From Candidatus Methylomirabilota bacterium (GTDB taxonomy: Bacteria > Methylomirabilota > Methylomirabilia > Rokubacteriales > CSP1-6), in contig DASTFB010000110.1 of NCBI GenBank assembly GCA_035709005.1, forward strand, positions 1 to 43,102: a DNA stretch of 43,102 nucleotides. The letters run 5' to 3'. Position numbers and translations under genes: made by a program. The first letter of the stretch is position 1. Each line of letters opens with the position of its first letter. Shown in pieces: positions 34,959-43,102 of this stretch. The notes under the pieces are model-generated. The model had not been told where the DNA came from, did not search any database, and saw only the letters and a list, made by a program, of their open reading frames with translations.

Positions 34959-35735
34959 ATGAACGTCCTCATGATCGGCGACGTTTTCGGCGAGCCCGGG
35001 CGGACCGCCCTGGCCACGCTGCTGCCGCGGCTGCGCGAGCAGCACCACGTGGACTTCACGGTCGTGAACGTCGAGAATGCGGCGTCCGGCTTCGGGGTGA
35101 CGCCGCAGATCGCCCGCGGCGTGCTGGACCTGGGCGTGGACGTGATGACGTCCGGCAACCACATCTGGGACCGCCGGGAGATCATCGACTACATCGCGCG
35201 GGAGAACCTGCTGCTGCGGCCGGCCAACTACCCGCCGGGCACCCCCGGGGTGGGCCACGTGACGGTGAAGGCCGGGCCGCATCGGGTCACCGTCATCAAC
35301 CTGATGGGCCGCGTGTTCATGAACCCGATCGACTGCCCGTTCAAGAAGGCCGACGAGATCCTGGCCGACGTGGGCAAGGACACGCCCATCATCCTGGTCG
35401 ACATGCACGCGGAGGCCACGTCCGAGTCGGTGGCCATGGGCTGGTACCTGGATGGGCGCGTCAGCGCGGTGGTGGGCACACACCGTCACGTGCAGACGGC
35501 GGACGAGCGCGTCCTGCCCGGGGGGACGGCCTACATCACCGACCTGGGCATGACGGGGCCTATCGACTCCGTCATCGGCGTCGACAAGGACCTGATCCTG
35601 CAGCGGTTCCTCACCCAGATGCCGATCCGCTTCGAGCCGGCCCGGGGGCCGGCCATGCTCTGCGGTGTGCTGATCACGATCGACCCCGAGAACGGCCGCG
35701 CCTCGAATATCCAACGCCTTCGCGTCCCCGCGTGA
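34959..35735 (+). CDS. ymdB: YmdB-type metallophosphoesterase (TIGR00282 family)
   Basis: 258 residues, full length. Metal-binding motifs of the family are visible: MIGDVFGEPGRTAL at the N-terminus, VNVENAASGFGVTP, SGNHIWDRREI, and DMHAEATSESVAMGWYLDGRVSAVVGTHRHVQTAD with TDLGMTGP. The Bacillus member hydrolyses 2',3'-cyclic nucleotides and affects biofilm choice. The location directly after rny fits a link to RNA turnover. The start has no strong ribosome site; GAGGTGG in the end of rny is about 13 bases away. Confidence 0.92.
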   Translation: MNVLMIGDVFGEPGRTALATLLPRLREQHHVDFTVVNVENAASGFGVTPQIARGVLDLGVDVMTSGNHIWDRREIIDYIARENLLLRPANYPPGTPGVGHVTVKAGPHRVTVINLMGRVFMNPIDCPFKKADEILADVGKDTPIILVDMHAEATSESVAMGWYLDGRVSAVVGTHRHVQTADERVLPGGTAYITDLGMTGPIDSVIGVDKDLILQRFLTQMPIRFEPARGPAMLCGVLITIDPENGRASNIQRLRVPA

Positions 35736-35748
35736 CCGCCGAAATCCG

Positions 35749-36597
35749 TTGATCCTGGACGGTCGGGTCGTCGCCGAGAAAGTCCTGGGAGAGGTCCGTG
35801 ACGGCGTGCAGCGGCTGCGCGCCGCCACCGGGCGGGCGCCCACGCTGGCCGTGGTGCTGGTCGGGGATTTCGCGCCGTCCCGCATCTACGTCGCGAACAA
35901 GAAGAAGATGAGCGATTCCGTCGGCATCGCCACCCGCGACGCTATCTATCCCGAGGGGCTGTCGCGACAAGCGCTGCTCCGGACGCTCCGCGAGCTCAAC
36001 GACGACCCCGGCGTGCACGGCATCCTGCTCCAGCTGCCCCTGCCGCCGGGCCTCGACGAATCCGAGGCGATCGGGGCGATCTCTCCCGACAAGGACGTCG
36101 ACGGGCTCACGCCGGTGAACCTGGGGCGGCTGCTGGCCGGCGAGCCCGGGCTCGTGCCGTGCACGCCGGCCGGGTGCCTGCAGATCCTCGACCACTACGG
36201 CGCCGAGCTGAAGGGGGCCGAGGCCGTCGTGGTCGGCCGCTCACGGCTGGTGGGCAAGCCGCTGGCCCAGCTGCTCCTGGCGCGCCACGCCACGGTGACG
36301 ATGTGCCACACGCGCACCCGGGAGCTCGCCGCCCACACTCGCCGGGCCGACGTCCTCTGCGTGGCGGCCGGCCGACCGGGCACGATCACGGGCGACATGG
36401 TCAAGCCCGGCGCCTGGGTGATCGACGTGGGGATCAATCGCCTGCCCACGGGCAAGCTCGCTGGCGACGTCGACTTTCCCTCGGTGTCCGCGCGCGCTCA
36501 CGCCGTGACGCCGGTCCCCGGCGGCGTCGGCCCCATGACCGTCGCTATGCTGATGCGCAACACACTGCTCGCGGCGGAGCGCCAGCTCGCGCGATGA
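35749..36597 (+). CDS. folD: Methylenetetrahydrofolate dehydrogenase / cyclohydrolase FolD
   Basis: 282 residues. It interconverts 5,10-methylene-, methenyl- and 10-formyl-tetrahydrofolate with NADP+. Start is TTG 35749 (protein ILDGRVVAEKVLGEV); no ATG or GTG is available in frame close by. Catalytic Tyr47 and Lys51 form the YxxxK motif in SRIYVANKKK; GILLQLPLP, KDVDGLTPVNLG, VVVGRSRLVGKPLAQLL and PVPGGVGPMTVAMLM are the family signatures. It follows ymdB by 13 bases, so co-transcription from the rny promoter is likely. A repeat-rich spacer follows it. Confidence 0.95.
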   Translation: MILDGRVVAEKVLGEVRDGVQRLRAATGRAPTLAVVLVGDFAPSRIYVANKKKMSDSVGIATRDAIYPEGLSRQALLRTLRELNDDPGVHGILLQLPLPPGLDESEAIGAISPDKDVDGLTPVNLGRLLAGEPGLVPCTPAGCLQILDHYGAELKGAEAVVVGRSRLVGKPLAQLLLARHATVTMCHTRTRELAAHTRRADVLCVAAGRPGTITGDMVKPGAWVIDVGINRLPTGKLAGDVDFPSVSARAHAVTPVPGGVGPMTVAMLMRNTLLAAERQLAR

Positions 36598-36916
36598 ACG
36601 CGGCTCGCGCGGTGAACGCAGCCCAGTGGCGGGGAGGGCAGGGGGTGGGCGATACCACGCCGTCGGCGTTCATCAGACCCGCCGCGGCTGGGCTCCATCT
36701 GACACGGGGCGGCCCTTCGCCAGGCGAGGGAAACGGGTCTCGCCACCCCCTGCTCTCCCCACCACCGGGCTGCTTCACCAGGCGTCCAGCCGTCGCAACG
36801 CCAGGGAAACGGGTCTCGCCACCCCCCTGCCACCCCCTCCCCGCCGCCGCTCCACCACGGGGTGTTTGTCATCGCGATGCCGATGACTCGCGCAGGTCGC
36901 GCGCAGGAAACGAAGG
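36598..36916. other. Repeat-rich 319-base spacer between folD and xseA
   Basis: No credible gene. The stretch is strongly C/G-biased in blocks, with two near-identical direct repeats (36727-36753 and 36803-36830) and a diverged inverted copy of part of them at 36639-36657. It ends with the xseA ribosome site AGGAAA at 36905-36910. Confidence 0.7.
36639..36830. repeat. REP-like cluster: two direct copies and one inverted, diverged copy
   Basis: A 24-base identity starting AGGGAAACGGGTCTCG and ending CCACCCCC occurs at 36727-36750 and 36803-36826. The copies continue to TGC with one extra C in the second, giving 27 and 28 bases. GCAGGGGGTGGGCGATACC at 36639-36657 resembles the reverse complement of the 3' part, so the transcript could fold. 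Spacing between direct copies is 76 bases. This is the look of an intergenic REP/BIME-type element. Confidence 0.75.
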
Positions 36917-38206
36917 ATGACGGCCGAGCGCGCGGTGATGACGGTGTCGCAGCTGACCGAGCGCTTGCGCGCGGTGGTGGAGGAGCGCTTTCCCGCGGTC
37001 TGGGTCGAAGGCGAGATCTCCAACTTCCGCTTCTACAACTCCGGGCACGCCTACTTCACCCTCAAGGACGAGACGGCGCAGCTCCGCGCCGTGCTCTTCC
37101 GCACCCGGCTGCGCCGGCTCCGCTTCGAGCCCGGCGACGGCCAGCACGTCCTGGCGTTCGGCAGCCTCGAGGTCTACGTCCAGCGGGGTGAGTACCAGCT
37201 GGTGGTGGAGCTGCTGGAGCCGCGAGGCCTGGGAGCGCTGCAGCTCGCGTTCGAGCAGCTCAAGAAGCGGCTGCAGGCCGAGGGCCTCTTCGACGCCGGG
37301 CGCAAGCGCCCGCTGCCGCGCTTTCCGCGGAAGATCGGCATCGTGACGTCGCCCAGCGGGGCCGCCCTCCGCGACATGCTGCGCATCATCGGCCGGCGCT
37401 TCGCGGGGCTGGGCATTTTGATCGCGCCGTGCCGGGTGCAAGGCGACGGCGCGGCCGGCGAGATCGTCGACGGCATCGCCTCGCTCAACGCCATGGGCGA
37501 CGTCGACGTCATCATCGTGGGCCGCGGCGGCGGGTCGCTGGAAGACCTCTGGGCGTTCAACGAAGAGTCGGTGGCCCGGGCCATCGCCGCCTCCAAGGCG
37601 CCGGTCATCGCGGCGGTGGGCCACGAGGTGGACTTCACCATCGCCGACTTCGTGGCCGACCTGCGGGCGGCCACGCCATCGGCGGCGGCCGAGCTGGTGG
37701 TGCGCGAGAAGGCCGCCGTGGCCGAGTCGCTCGAGCTGCTGCGCTCCCGGATGCAGCGGGCGGCCACCCGGCCCCTGCGCGATCTGGTCCGGCGCGTGGA
37801 CGAGCTGCAGGGGCGGCTCCAGCATGCCGGACGCGGCTCCCACCGGCGGGCCAGACACCGCATCGAGCTGCTGGTCGCCCGCCTGCGCGCGGCCAGCCCG
37901 TTCGCCCGGCTGCGGGCCGACCGTCACCGGCTGGAGCGCCTCGAGGGCCGGATGCGCGAGGCGGTGAGTCGCCGAACCGTGGAGCGGCGGCACCGGCTGG
38001 CCGGGGCCGTCGGGCGGCTCGACTCGCTGTCCCCGCTGGCGGTGCTCGGACGTGGCTACAGCCTCACGCGCACGAGAGATGGGCGCATCGTCCGGACGGC
38101 CAGGGAGGTGCGGCCGGGCGATCCGCTGAGCGTGCTGCTGCACCAGGGCCGCCTCGACTGCCGCGTGGAGCGGGCGAGGGAGGACGATGAGCGACCTCAA
38201 GTTTGA
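36917..38206 (+). CDS. xseA: Exodeoxyribonuclease VII large subunit
   Basis: 429 residues. N-terminal OB-fold (SQLTERLRAVVEERFPAVWVEGEISNFRFYNSGHAYFTLKDETAQLRAVLFR) is followed by the catalytic domain: FPRKIGIVTSPSGAALRDMLRIIGRRF, VDVIIVGRGGGSLEDLWAFNEESVARAI and APVIAAVGHEVDFTIADFVADLRAATPSAAAE. An Arg-rich helical region and the C-terminal LAVLGRGYSLTRTRDGRIV close the protein. Exonuclease VII degrades single-stranded DNA from both ends together with XseB. ATG 36917 has AGGAAA upstream. It overlaps xseB by 20 bases. Confidence 0.96.
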   Translation: MTAERAVMTVSQLTERLRAVVEERFPAVWVEGEISNFRFYNSGHAYFTLKDETAQLRAVLFRTRLRRLRFEPGDGQHVLAFGSLEVYVQRGEYQLVVELLEPRGLGALQLAFEQLKKRLQAEGLFDAGRKRPLPRFPRKIGIVTSPSGAALRDMLRIIGRRFAGLGILIAPCRVQGDGAAGEIVDGIASLNAMGDVDVIIVGRGGGSLEDLWAFNEESVARAIAASKAPVIAAVGHEVDFTIADFVADLRAATPSAAAELVVREKAAVAESLELLRSRMQRAATRPLRDLVRRVDELQGRLQHAGRGSHRRARHRIELLVARLRAASPFARLRADRHRLERLEGRMREAVSRRTVERRHRLAGAVGRLDSLSPLAVLGRGYSLTRTRDGRIVRTAREVRPGDPLSVLLHQGRLDCRVERAREDDERPQV

Positions 38207-38429
38207 GGACTGCCTGGCCCGGCTCGAGCAGATCGTCAACGCGCTGGAGTCCGGCAACCTGCCGCTGGAGGAGTCGCTCCGGGTGTTCGAGGAAGGGGTC
38301 GCCCTGTCCCGGCGCTGCGCCCGGTACCTCGACGAGGCCGAGCGCAAGATCGAGATCCTGACCAGGGACGAGGCCGGTGGGGTGAGCCCGCGGCCGTTCA
38401 CCGAGTGGGAGAGCGAGCCCGAGCGGTGA
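38187..38429 (+). CDS. xseB: Exodeoxyribonuclease VII small subunit
   Basis: 80 residues, normal size. LKFEDCLARLEQIVNALESGNLPLEESLRVFEEGVALSRRCARYLDEAERKIEIL is the characteristic two-helix family sequence. Several copies wrap around XseA in the holoenzyme. The gene starts inside the end of xseA, and its TGA overlaps the GTG of ispA, so the three are coupled. Confidence 0.95.
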   Translation: MSDLKFEDCLARLEQIVNALESGNLPLEESLRVFEEGVALSRRCARYLDEAERKIEILTRDEAGGVSPRPFTEWESEPER

Positions 38430-39322
38430 GCGGCTTCGATCTCAAGGCCTATCTGGACGAGCGCCGCGCCCTGGTCGATGCGGCGCTGGCCCGATGCCTC
38501 CCGGCCGAAGACGCTCCGCCCGCCACGATCCACCGGGCCATGCGCTACAGTGTGCTGGCCGGCGGCAAGCGGCTGCGTCCCATCCTCGTCATCGCCGGAG
38601 CCGAGGCCGTGGGCGGCCGGGCCGAGGCCGTGCTGCCCACCGCGTGCGCGCTCGAGCTGATCCACACCTACTCCCTGATCCACGACGATCTGCCGGCGAT
38701 GGATGACGATGACTACCGTCGCGGTCGCCCCACCAACCACAAAGTGTTCGGCGAGGCGATGGCCATCCTGGCCGGCGACGCGCTGCTCACGCTGGCCTTC
38801 CAGCTCGTCGCCAGCAACGTGACTCAGGTACGCGAGCCGGAGGTGATCTGCGACGTGGTGGCGGAGATCGCCAGCGCCGCCGGCACGGCGGGCATGGTGG
38901 GCGGCCAGGTGGTCGACATCGAGTCCGAGGGGCGCGCCGTCACGGCCGAGACGCTCGACTACATCCACGCCCACAAGACGGCGGCGCTCATCCGGGCCTC
39001 GCTGCGGGTCGGGGCGATGCTGGGCGGCGCCCGGGCCGAGCATCTTGCCGCCATCAGCACGGCCGGGGGCAGCCTGGGTCTGGCCTTCCAGATCGTCGAT
39101 GATATCCTCGACGTCGAGGGCAGCCTGGAGGAGCTCGGAAAGACGGCGGGGAGCGACGAGCGCAAGGGCAAGGCTACCTATCCGGCGATCCATGGCCTCG
39201 AGGCCTCCCGCCGGCGCGCGCGGGCCCTGATCGAAGAGACCCGGGCGGCGCTGAAACCGCTCGGTCCCAGGGCCGAGCCCATCGGCGCGCTCGCCGAGTT
39301 CGTGCTCGAAAGGAGATCCTGA
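38426..39322 (+). CDS. ispA: Polyprenyl (farnesyl/geranyl) diphosphate synthase
   Basis: 298 residues from GTG 38426 (overlap GTGA with xseB); the longer frame is just read-through of xseB. It condenses isopentenyl diphosphate with allylic diphosphates to short-chain prenyl diphosphates. The first Asp-rich motif, HDDLPAMDDDD (residues 86-96), has the two-residue insertion and small residues before it typical of bacterial FPP/GGPP synthases; the second, DDILD, is at 225-229. AGGKRLRP, GDALLTLAFQL and the KTAALIRAS lysine are also present. In many bacteria dxs follows ispA; here eno does. Confidence 0.94.
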   Translation: MSGFDLKAYLDERRALVDAALARCLPAEDAPPATIHRAMRYSVLAGGKRLRPILVIAGAEAVGGRAEAVLPTACALELIHTYSLIHDDLPAMDDDDYRRGRPTNHKVFGEAMAILAGDALLTLAFQLVASNVTQVREPEVICDVVAEIASAAGTAGMVGGQVVDIESEGRAVTAETLDYIHAHKTAALIRASLRVGAMLGGARAEHLAAISTAGGSLGLAFQIVDDILDVEGSLEELGKTAGSDERKGKATYPAIHGLEASRRRARALIEETRAALKPLGPRAEPIGALAEFVLERRS

Positions 39323-40890
<1,568 letters not shown>

Positions 40891-40906
40891 CCTTCGACTC
40901 GTCACC

Positions 40907-42409
40907 ATGGAATGGCTCTGGACGGCGCTCTTCGCTCTCTGCTCGTTCTTCAACGGCCGGGCGGCGTTCAAGCTCCTGCTCGACTGGACGGGCATGGTCA
41001 GGACGTGTCGCTGGGTGGCGGAGGCCTATGCCCGGCTCGACGCGCTGCCCGACGAGGCGACGCTGGAGCGGACGCCGGCGGTGCCGGTCTTCGTCCACGT
41101 GGTGCCGGCCTGGGAGGAGCCGCGCATCGCCGCCACGCTGCGCGCGCTGCTCGGCTCGCGCTATCCGCACGGCAAGCTGCACGTGGTGGTGGTGACCCGG
41201 GAGGACGAGGAGCGCGAGCCCCACCCCGGAATGGAGGCGCCCACCGCCGACCTGGTGCGCCGGCTGCGCGCCGAGCTGCCGCCGTACCAGCAGAAGATGC
41301 TGTCGGTCGTCGCCATGCCGGGCGCGCGGCGCAAGGCGGATCAGCTCAACTGGGCGCTGCGCCCCGCGTTCCTCGCCGCCCTCCTCAACGGCTCGTACGA
41401 TCCCGGCCACACCTACGTGGGCGTGAGCGACGCCGACTCCATCCCCGACCCCGACACCTATCGATGGATCGCCGCCGACGTGATCGCCGGTGGCGGCAGC
41501 CCCGCCTATCAGGGCGTCACGCTGTCGCTGGCCAACTTCGCCCAGCTGAACCACCGGTCCCGGGTCTGCGCGATGCAGCAATCGTCGATCTTCATCCGCG
41601 TCTCGATCGCGCGGCTCATCAACGAGAAGCGGCGCGTGGCGCTCTTCGCCGCCCTGGCGCGGGGGGCGCCGCGGCTGGCCCGGTGCCTGCGGCCGCTGTT
41701 CGAGCTGTGCTTCCGGCGCTCGCAGATCTGTCTCGGCCACAACCAGTTCGTGCGTCTGGACGTGCTCCAGGCCCTGGGCGGCTTTCCCACCTCGGGGGCC
41801 ACGGAGGACTCGACGCTCGGCTACGCGCTGGGCGCGCGGGGCATCCTGCTCACGCCCATGCCCCTGCTCGAGCTCACCGATCTGCCCGAGACGACGGAGA
41901 AGATGGTGCGCCAGAACGCGCGCTGGTACCAGGGCGTGCTGGACGATGTGAGCTTCCTCTGGCGGACGTGGCGCCGGGCGCCGTCCGCCTACAACCTCGG
42001 GCAGCTCATCCGGCACGTGGGCAACAAGGTCGTGGAGTGGCCCGCCGCGGCCGTCGTCTATCCCACCGCCGGCTTTTTGGGCTGGCACCTCGCCTACGGC
42101 TTCGGCGAGCTGCCGTGGCTGCTCGCGCTCGGCGTCGCGCTGCCCTCGATGTCGCTCGGGCTCACGGTCTGGGTGGGCGGCATCGTCACCCAGGACCTCA
42201 TCGAGGAGCTGGCGCCACACTTCCCCCGCGCCGTCGACGTCACGCGCACCTCGCTGCGGGCCAAGCTCTGGGGGATCTTCCGCTGCCAGACCTACTGGCT
42301 GCTGGCGACGCGGGGGGCCTGGCGGGTGCTGTGGACGGTCGCCCGGCGGCGTCGCTACGAGGCCGGCAAGACCGACCGCGTGCTCATATCGTCCGGGGCC
42401 CGCGGATGA
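40907..42409 (+). CDS. Membrane GT2 glycosyltransferase, cellulose-synthase-like
   Basis: 500 residues. An N-terminal hydrophobic segment precedes a GT-A fold: VHVVPAWEEPRIAATLRALL, the metal-binding DAD at 175-177 in VSDADSIPDPDTY, the acceptor motif TED at 299-301, and QNARW at 336-340, a QxxRW-type motif found in processive beta-glycosyltransferases. Two C-terminal membrane helices (AAVVYPTAGFLGWHLAYGF, LALGVALPSMSLGLTVWVGG) follow. It may make or extend an envelope polysaccharide; donor sugar and product are unknown, and no PilZ domain or partner subunit is seen. Its TGA overlaps the start of a small exported protein gene. Confidence 0.85.
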   Translation: MEWLWTALFALCSFFNGRAAFKLLLDWTGMVRTCRWVAEAYARLDALPDEATLERTPAVPVFVHVVPAWEEPRIAATLRALLGSRYPHGKLHVVVVTREDEEREPHPGMEAPTADLVRRLRAELPPYQQKMLSVVAMPGARRKADQLNWALRPAFLAALLNGSYDPGHTYVGVSDADSIPDPDTYRWIAADVIAGGGSPAYQGVTLSLANFAQLNHRSRVCAMQQSSIFIRVSIARLINEKRRVALFAALARGAPRLARCLRPLFELCFRRSQICLGHNQFVRLDVLQALGGFPTSGATEDSTLGYALGARGILLTPMPLLELTDLPETTEKMVRQNARWYQGVLDDVSFLWRTWRRAPSAYNLGQLIRHVGNKVVEWPAAAVVYPTAGFLGWHLAYGFGELPWLLALGVALPSMSLGLTVWVGGIVTQDLIEELAPHFPRAVDVTRTSLRAKLWGIFRCQTYWLLATRGAWRVLWTVARRRRYEAGKTDRVLISSGARG

Positions 42410-42669
42410 GACGTGCGGCCACGCCCAGCCTGATTCTGGCGGGGATCCTCAGCACCGGCTGTGGGATGACGCTGGCGCAGGAGAGCGAGCCCGCCGCGGC
42501 CGTCGGCCGCGTCGAGATGGTCGACGTCAAGGACAGCGTCGTCGTCGCCGAGTTCCCGGAGGGCACGCGGCTGATCCATGTCGACACGAGGCAGGCCGCC
42601 CGCTACCGACCCGGTGATGAGATCCGCCTCGACCGGGCCGGTCGGCCACTGCCCCCCCGGCCGTACTGA
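42406..42669 (+). CDS. Small exported protein downstream of the glycosyltransferase
   Basis: 87 residues from ATG 42406, which overlaps the stop of the GT2 gene. The signal region (SLILAGILSTGCGMTLAQES) offers either a poor lipobox ending at STGC or signal peptidase I cleavage after TLA. The mature part is a compact beta-rich stretch (RVEMVDVKDSVVVAEFPEGTRLIHVDTRQAARYRPGDEIRLDRAGRPLPP) that resembles small periplasmic domains but matches no family I can name. The coupling suggests a role with the glycosyltransferase. Confidence 0.7.
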   Translation: MRRAATPSLILAGILSTGCGMTLAQESEPAAAVGRVEMVDVKDSVVVAEFPEGTRLIHVDTRQAARYRPGDEIRLDRAGRPLPPRPY

Positions 42670-43102
42670 CGTCTCGGCCACCATGACCGACGCCTGGGCA
42701 TCAGTGTTCGACCGCATGCTGGCGCGGCTCGAGACCACCGGCAGGACGGTGACCGAAGGCTTTCCCCACTACGCGGATCCGGCGACTTCGACGACCCCGC
42801 CATCCCGGCGACGGACCGGGACACGTCCGCCACCGCCATCGTCGCCGCCGCCCTGCTCAAGCTGGGCGCGCTCCTGCCGGACGAGCCATCGCAGCCTGCA
42901 AGGTCTCGGAGCCGCCCCGCAAGCCTCCGTGGCACAGCGAACGTGCGACAGTCCCGCCCATGAGACCCGGATTACCGAGACGGACCGCAATGTCAGCTTG
43001 CGTCGGTGATCCGAGAACCCCGCATCCAATATGCCGACGACCCTGGCACCACGCCTGCATTGACGACGCGGCGAGCCGCTGGCGCATTGGGCGCCTCGGC
43101 TC
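42670..43102. other. Right edge: decayed sequence
   Basis: Apart from the GH88-like remnant starting at 42683, these 433 bases contain no intact gene. After about 42890 I see only short, low-quality frames on both strands, and nothing recognisable up to the window end. Confidence 0.6.
42683..42963 (+). pseudogene. Remnant of a GH88-like (unsaturated glucuronyl hydrolase-type) gene
   Basis: An ATG at 42683 opens with MTDAWASVFDRMLARLET followed by EGFPHYADP, the N-terminus typical of GH88-like hydrolases. At about 42780 the frame shifts and the next frame reads GDFDDPAIPATDRDTSATAIVAAALLKLGALLPDEP (from 42781). This matches the late active-site region of the same family, where RDTSATAI corresponds to the conserved RD-S-A-A-I segment. 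In an intact gene a few hundred residues separate these two blocks. The gene has therefore lost its middle, with a change of frame, and the C-terminus after LPDEP is not recognisable either. It is not expected to make an active enzyme. Family assignment rests on motif memory, not a search. Confidence 0.65.

Noticed and set aside
36602-36900. Small frames in the folD-xseA spacer
   Set aside because: Their translations are low-complexity products of the repeated C/G blocks and overlap in several frames on both strands.
42857-43087. Minus-strand frame at the right edge
   Set aside because: It runs across the degraded GH88-like sequence and shows no domain or ribosome site.

Overview
The window is GC-rich, densely coded DNA from a Gram-negative-type bacterium: it encodes an outer-membrane porin, an autotransporter-type barrel and a lipoprotein-like di-haem protein. 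The gene content (OpcA beside Zwf, a transaldolase/glucose-6-phosphate isomerase fusion, split transketolase, an RNase Y-YmdB-FolD-XseAB-IspA-Eno-FtsB run) fits an uncultivated soil or groundwater lineage such as Rokubacteria/Methylomirabilota. That placement is inference from gene content, not a phylogenetic result. No rRNA, tRNA, CRISPR array, transposase or phage gene was seen.

Layout. (1) 1-6838: an envelope/redox group with a porin, a di-haem c-type oxidoreductase (DHOR/DUF1111), a DoxX-like membrane protein, an anchored protein of unknown function and a PDZ protein. (2) 6919-8532: a type II NADH dehydrogenase fused to a cyclic-nucleotide-binding domain. (3) 8917-20853: a ten-gene sugar-phosphate operon (tktN, tktC, tal-pgi, gnd, zwf, opcA, pgl, fbp, fba, glk) with ATGA/GTGA overlaps or very short spacers. 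(4) 21114-26582: two glycoside hydrolases (GH63/MGH1-like and GH15) and an alpha/beta hydrolase. (5) 26592-33098: a divergent block with an autotransporter-barrel gene and a Sel1/coiled-coil/caspase gene on the minus strand, and a FecR-like protein with a CHASE2-class III adenylate cyclase on the plus strand. (6) 33395-42669: core genes rny, ymdB, folD, xseA, xseB, ispA, eno, ftsB, then a processive-type GT2 and a small exported protein. (7) 42683-43102: an internally deleted remnant of a GH88-like glycosidase at the right edge.

How the genes work together (inference). The two glycosidases would release glucose from a storage or compatible-solute sugar. Glk makes glucose-6-P, and Zwf/OpcA, Pgl and Gnd oxidise it to ribulose-5-P and CO2. 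Transketolase, transaldolase, aldolase, FBPase and the Pgi domain return carbon to glucose-6-P. The locus therefore encodes nearly a whole oxidative pentose-phosphate cycle; Rpe, Rpi and TpiA are not in the window. The NADH dehydrogenase next to it has an apparently ligand-competent cNMP pocket, and the only cyclic-nucleotide-producing enzyme in the window is the CHASE2 cyclase about 22 kb away.

The most interesting items are the FecR/CHASE2-cyclase versus autotransporter/caspase divergon with a perfect 20-bp tandem duplication in its control region, the NDH-2-cNMP fusion beside the pentose-phosphate operon, a hydrolase whose signal-peptide coding sequence has no ordinary start codon, the decayed GH88 gene, and a REP-like repeat cluster between folD and xseA.
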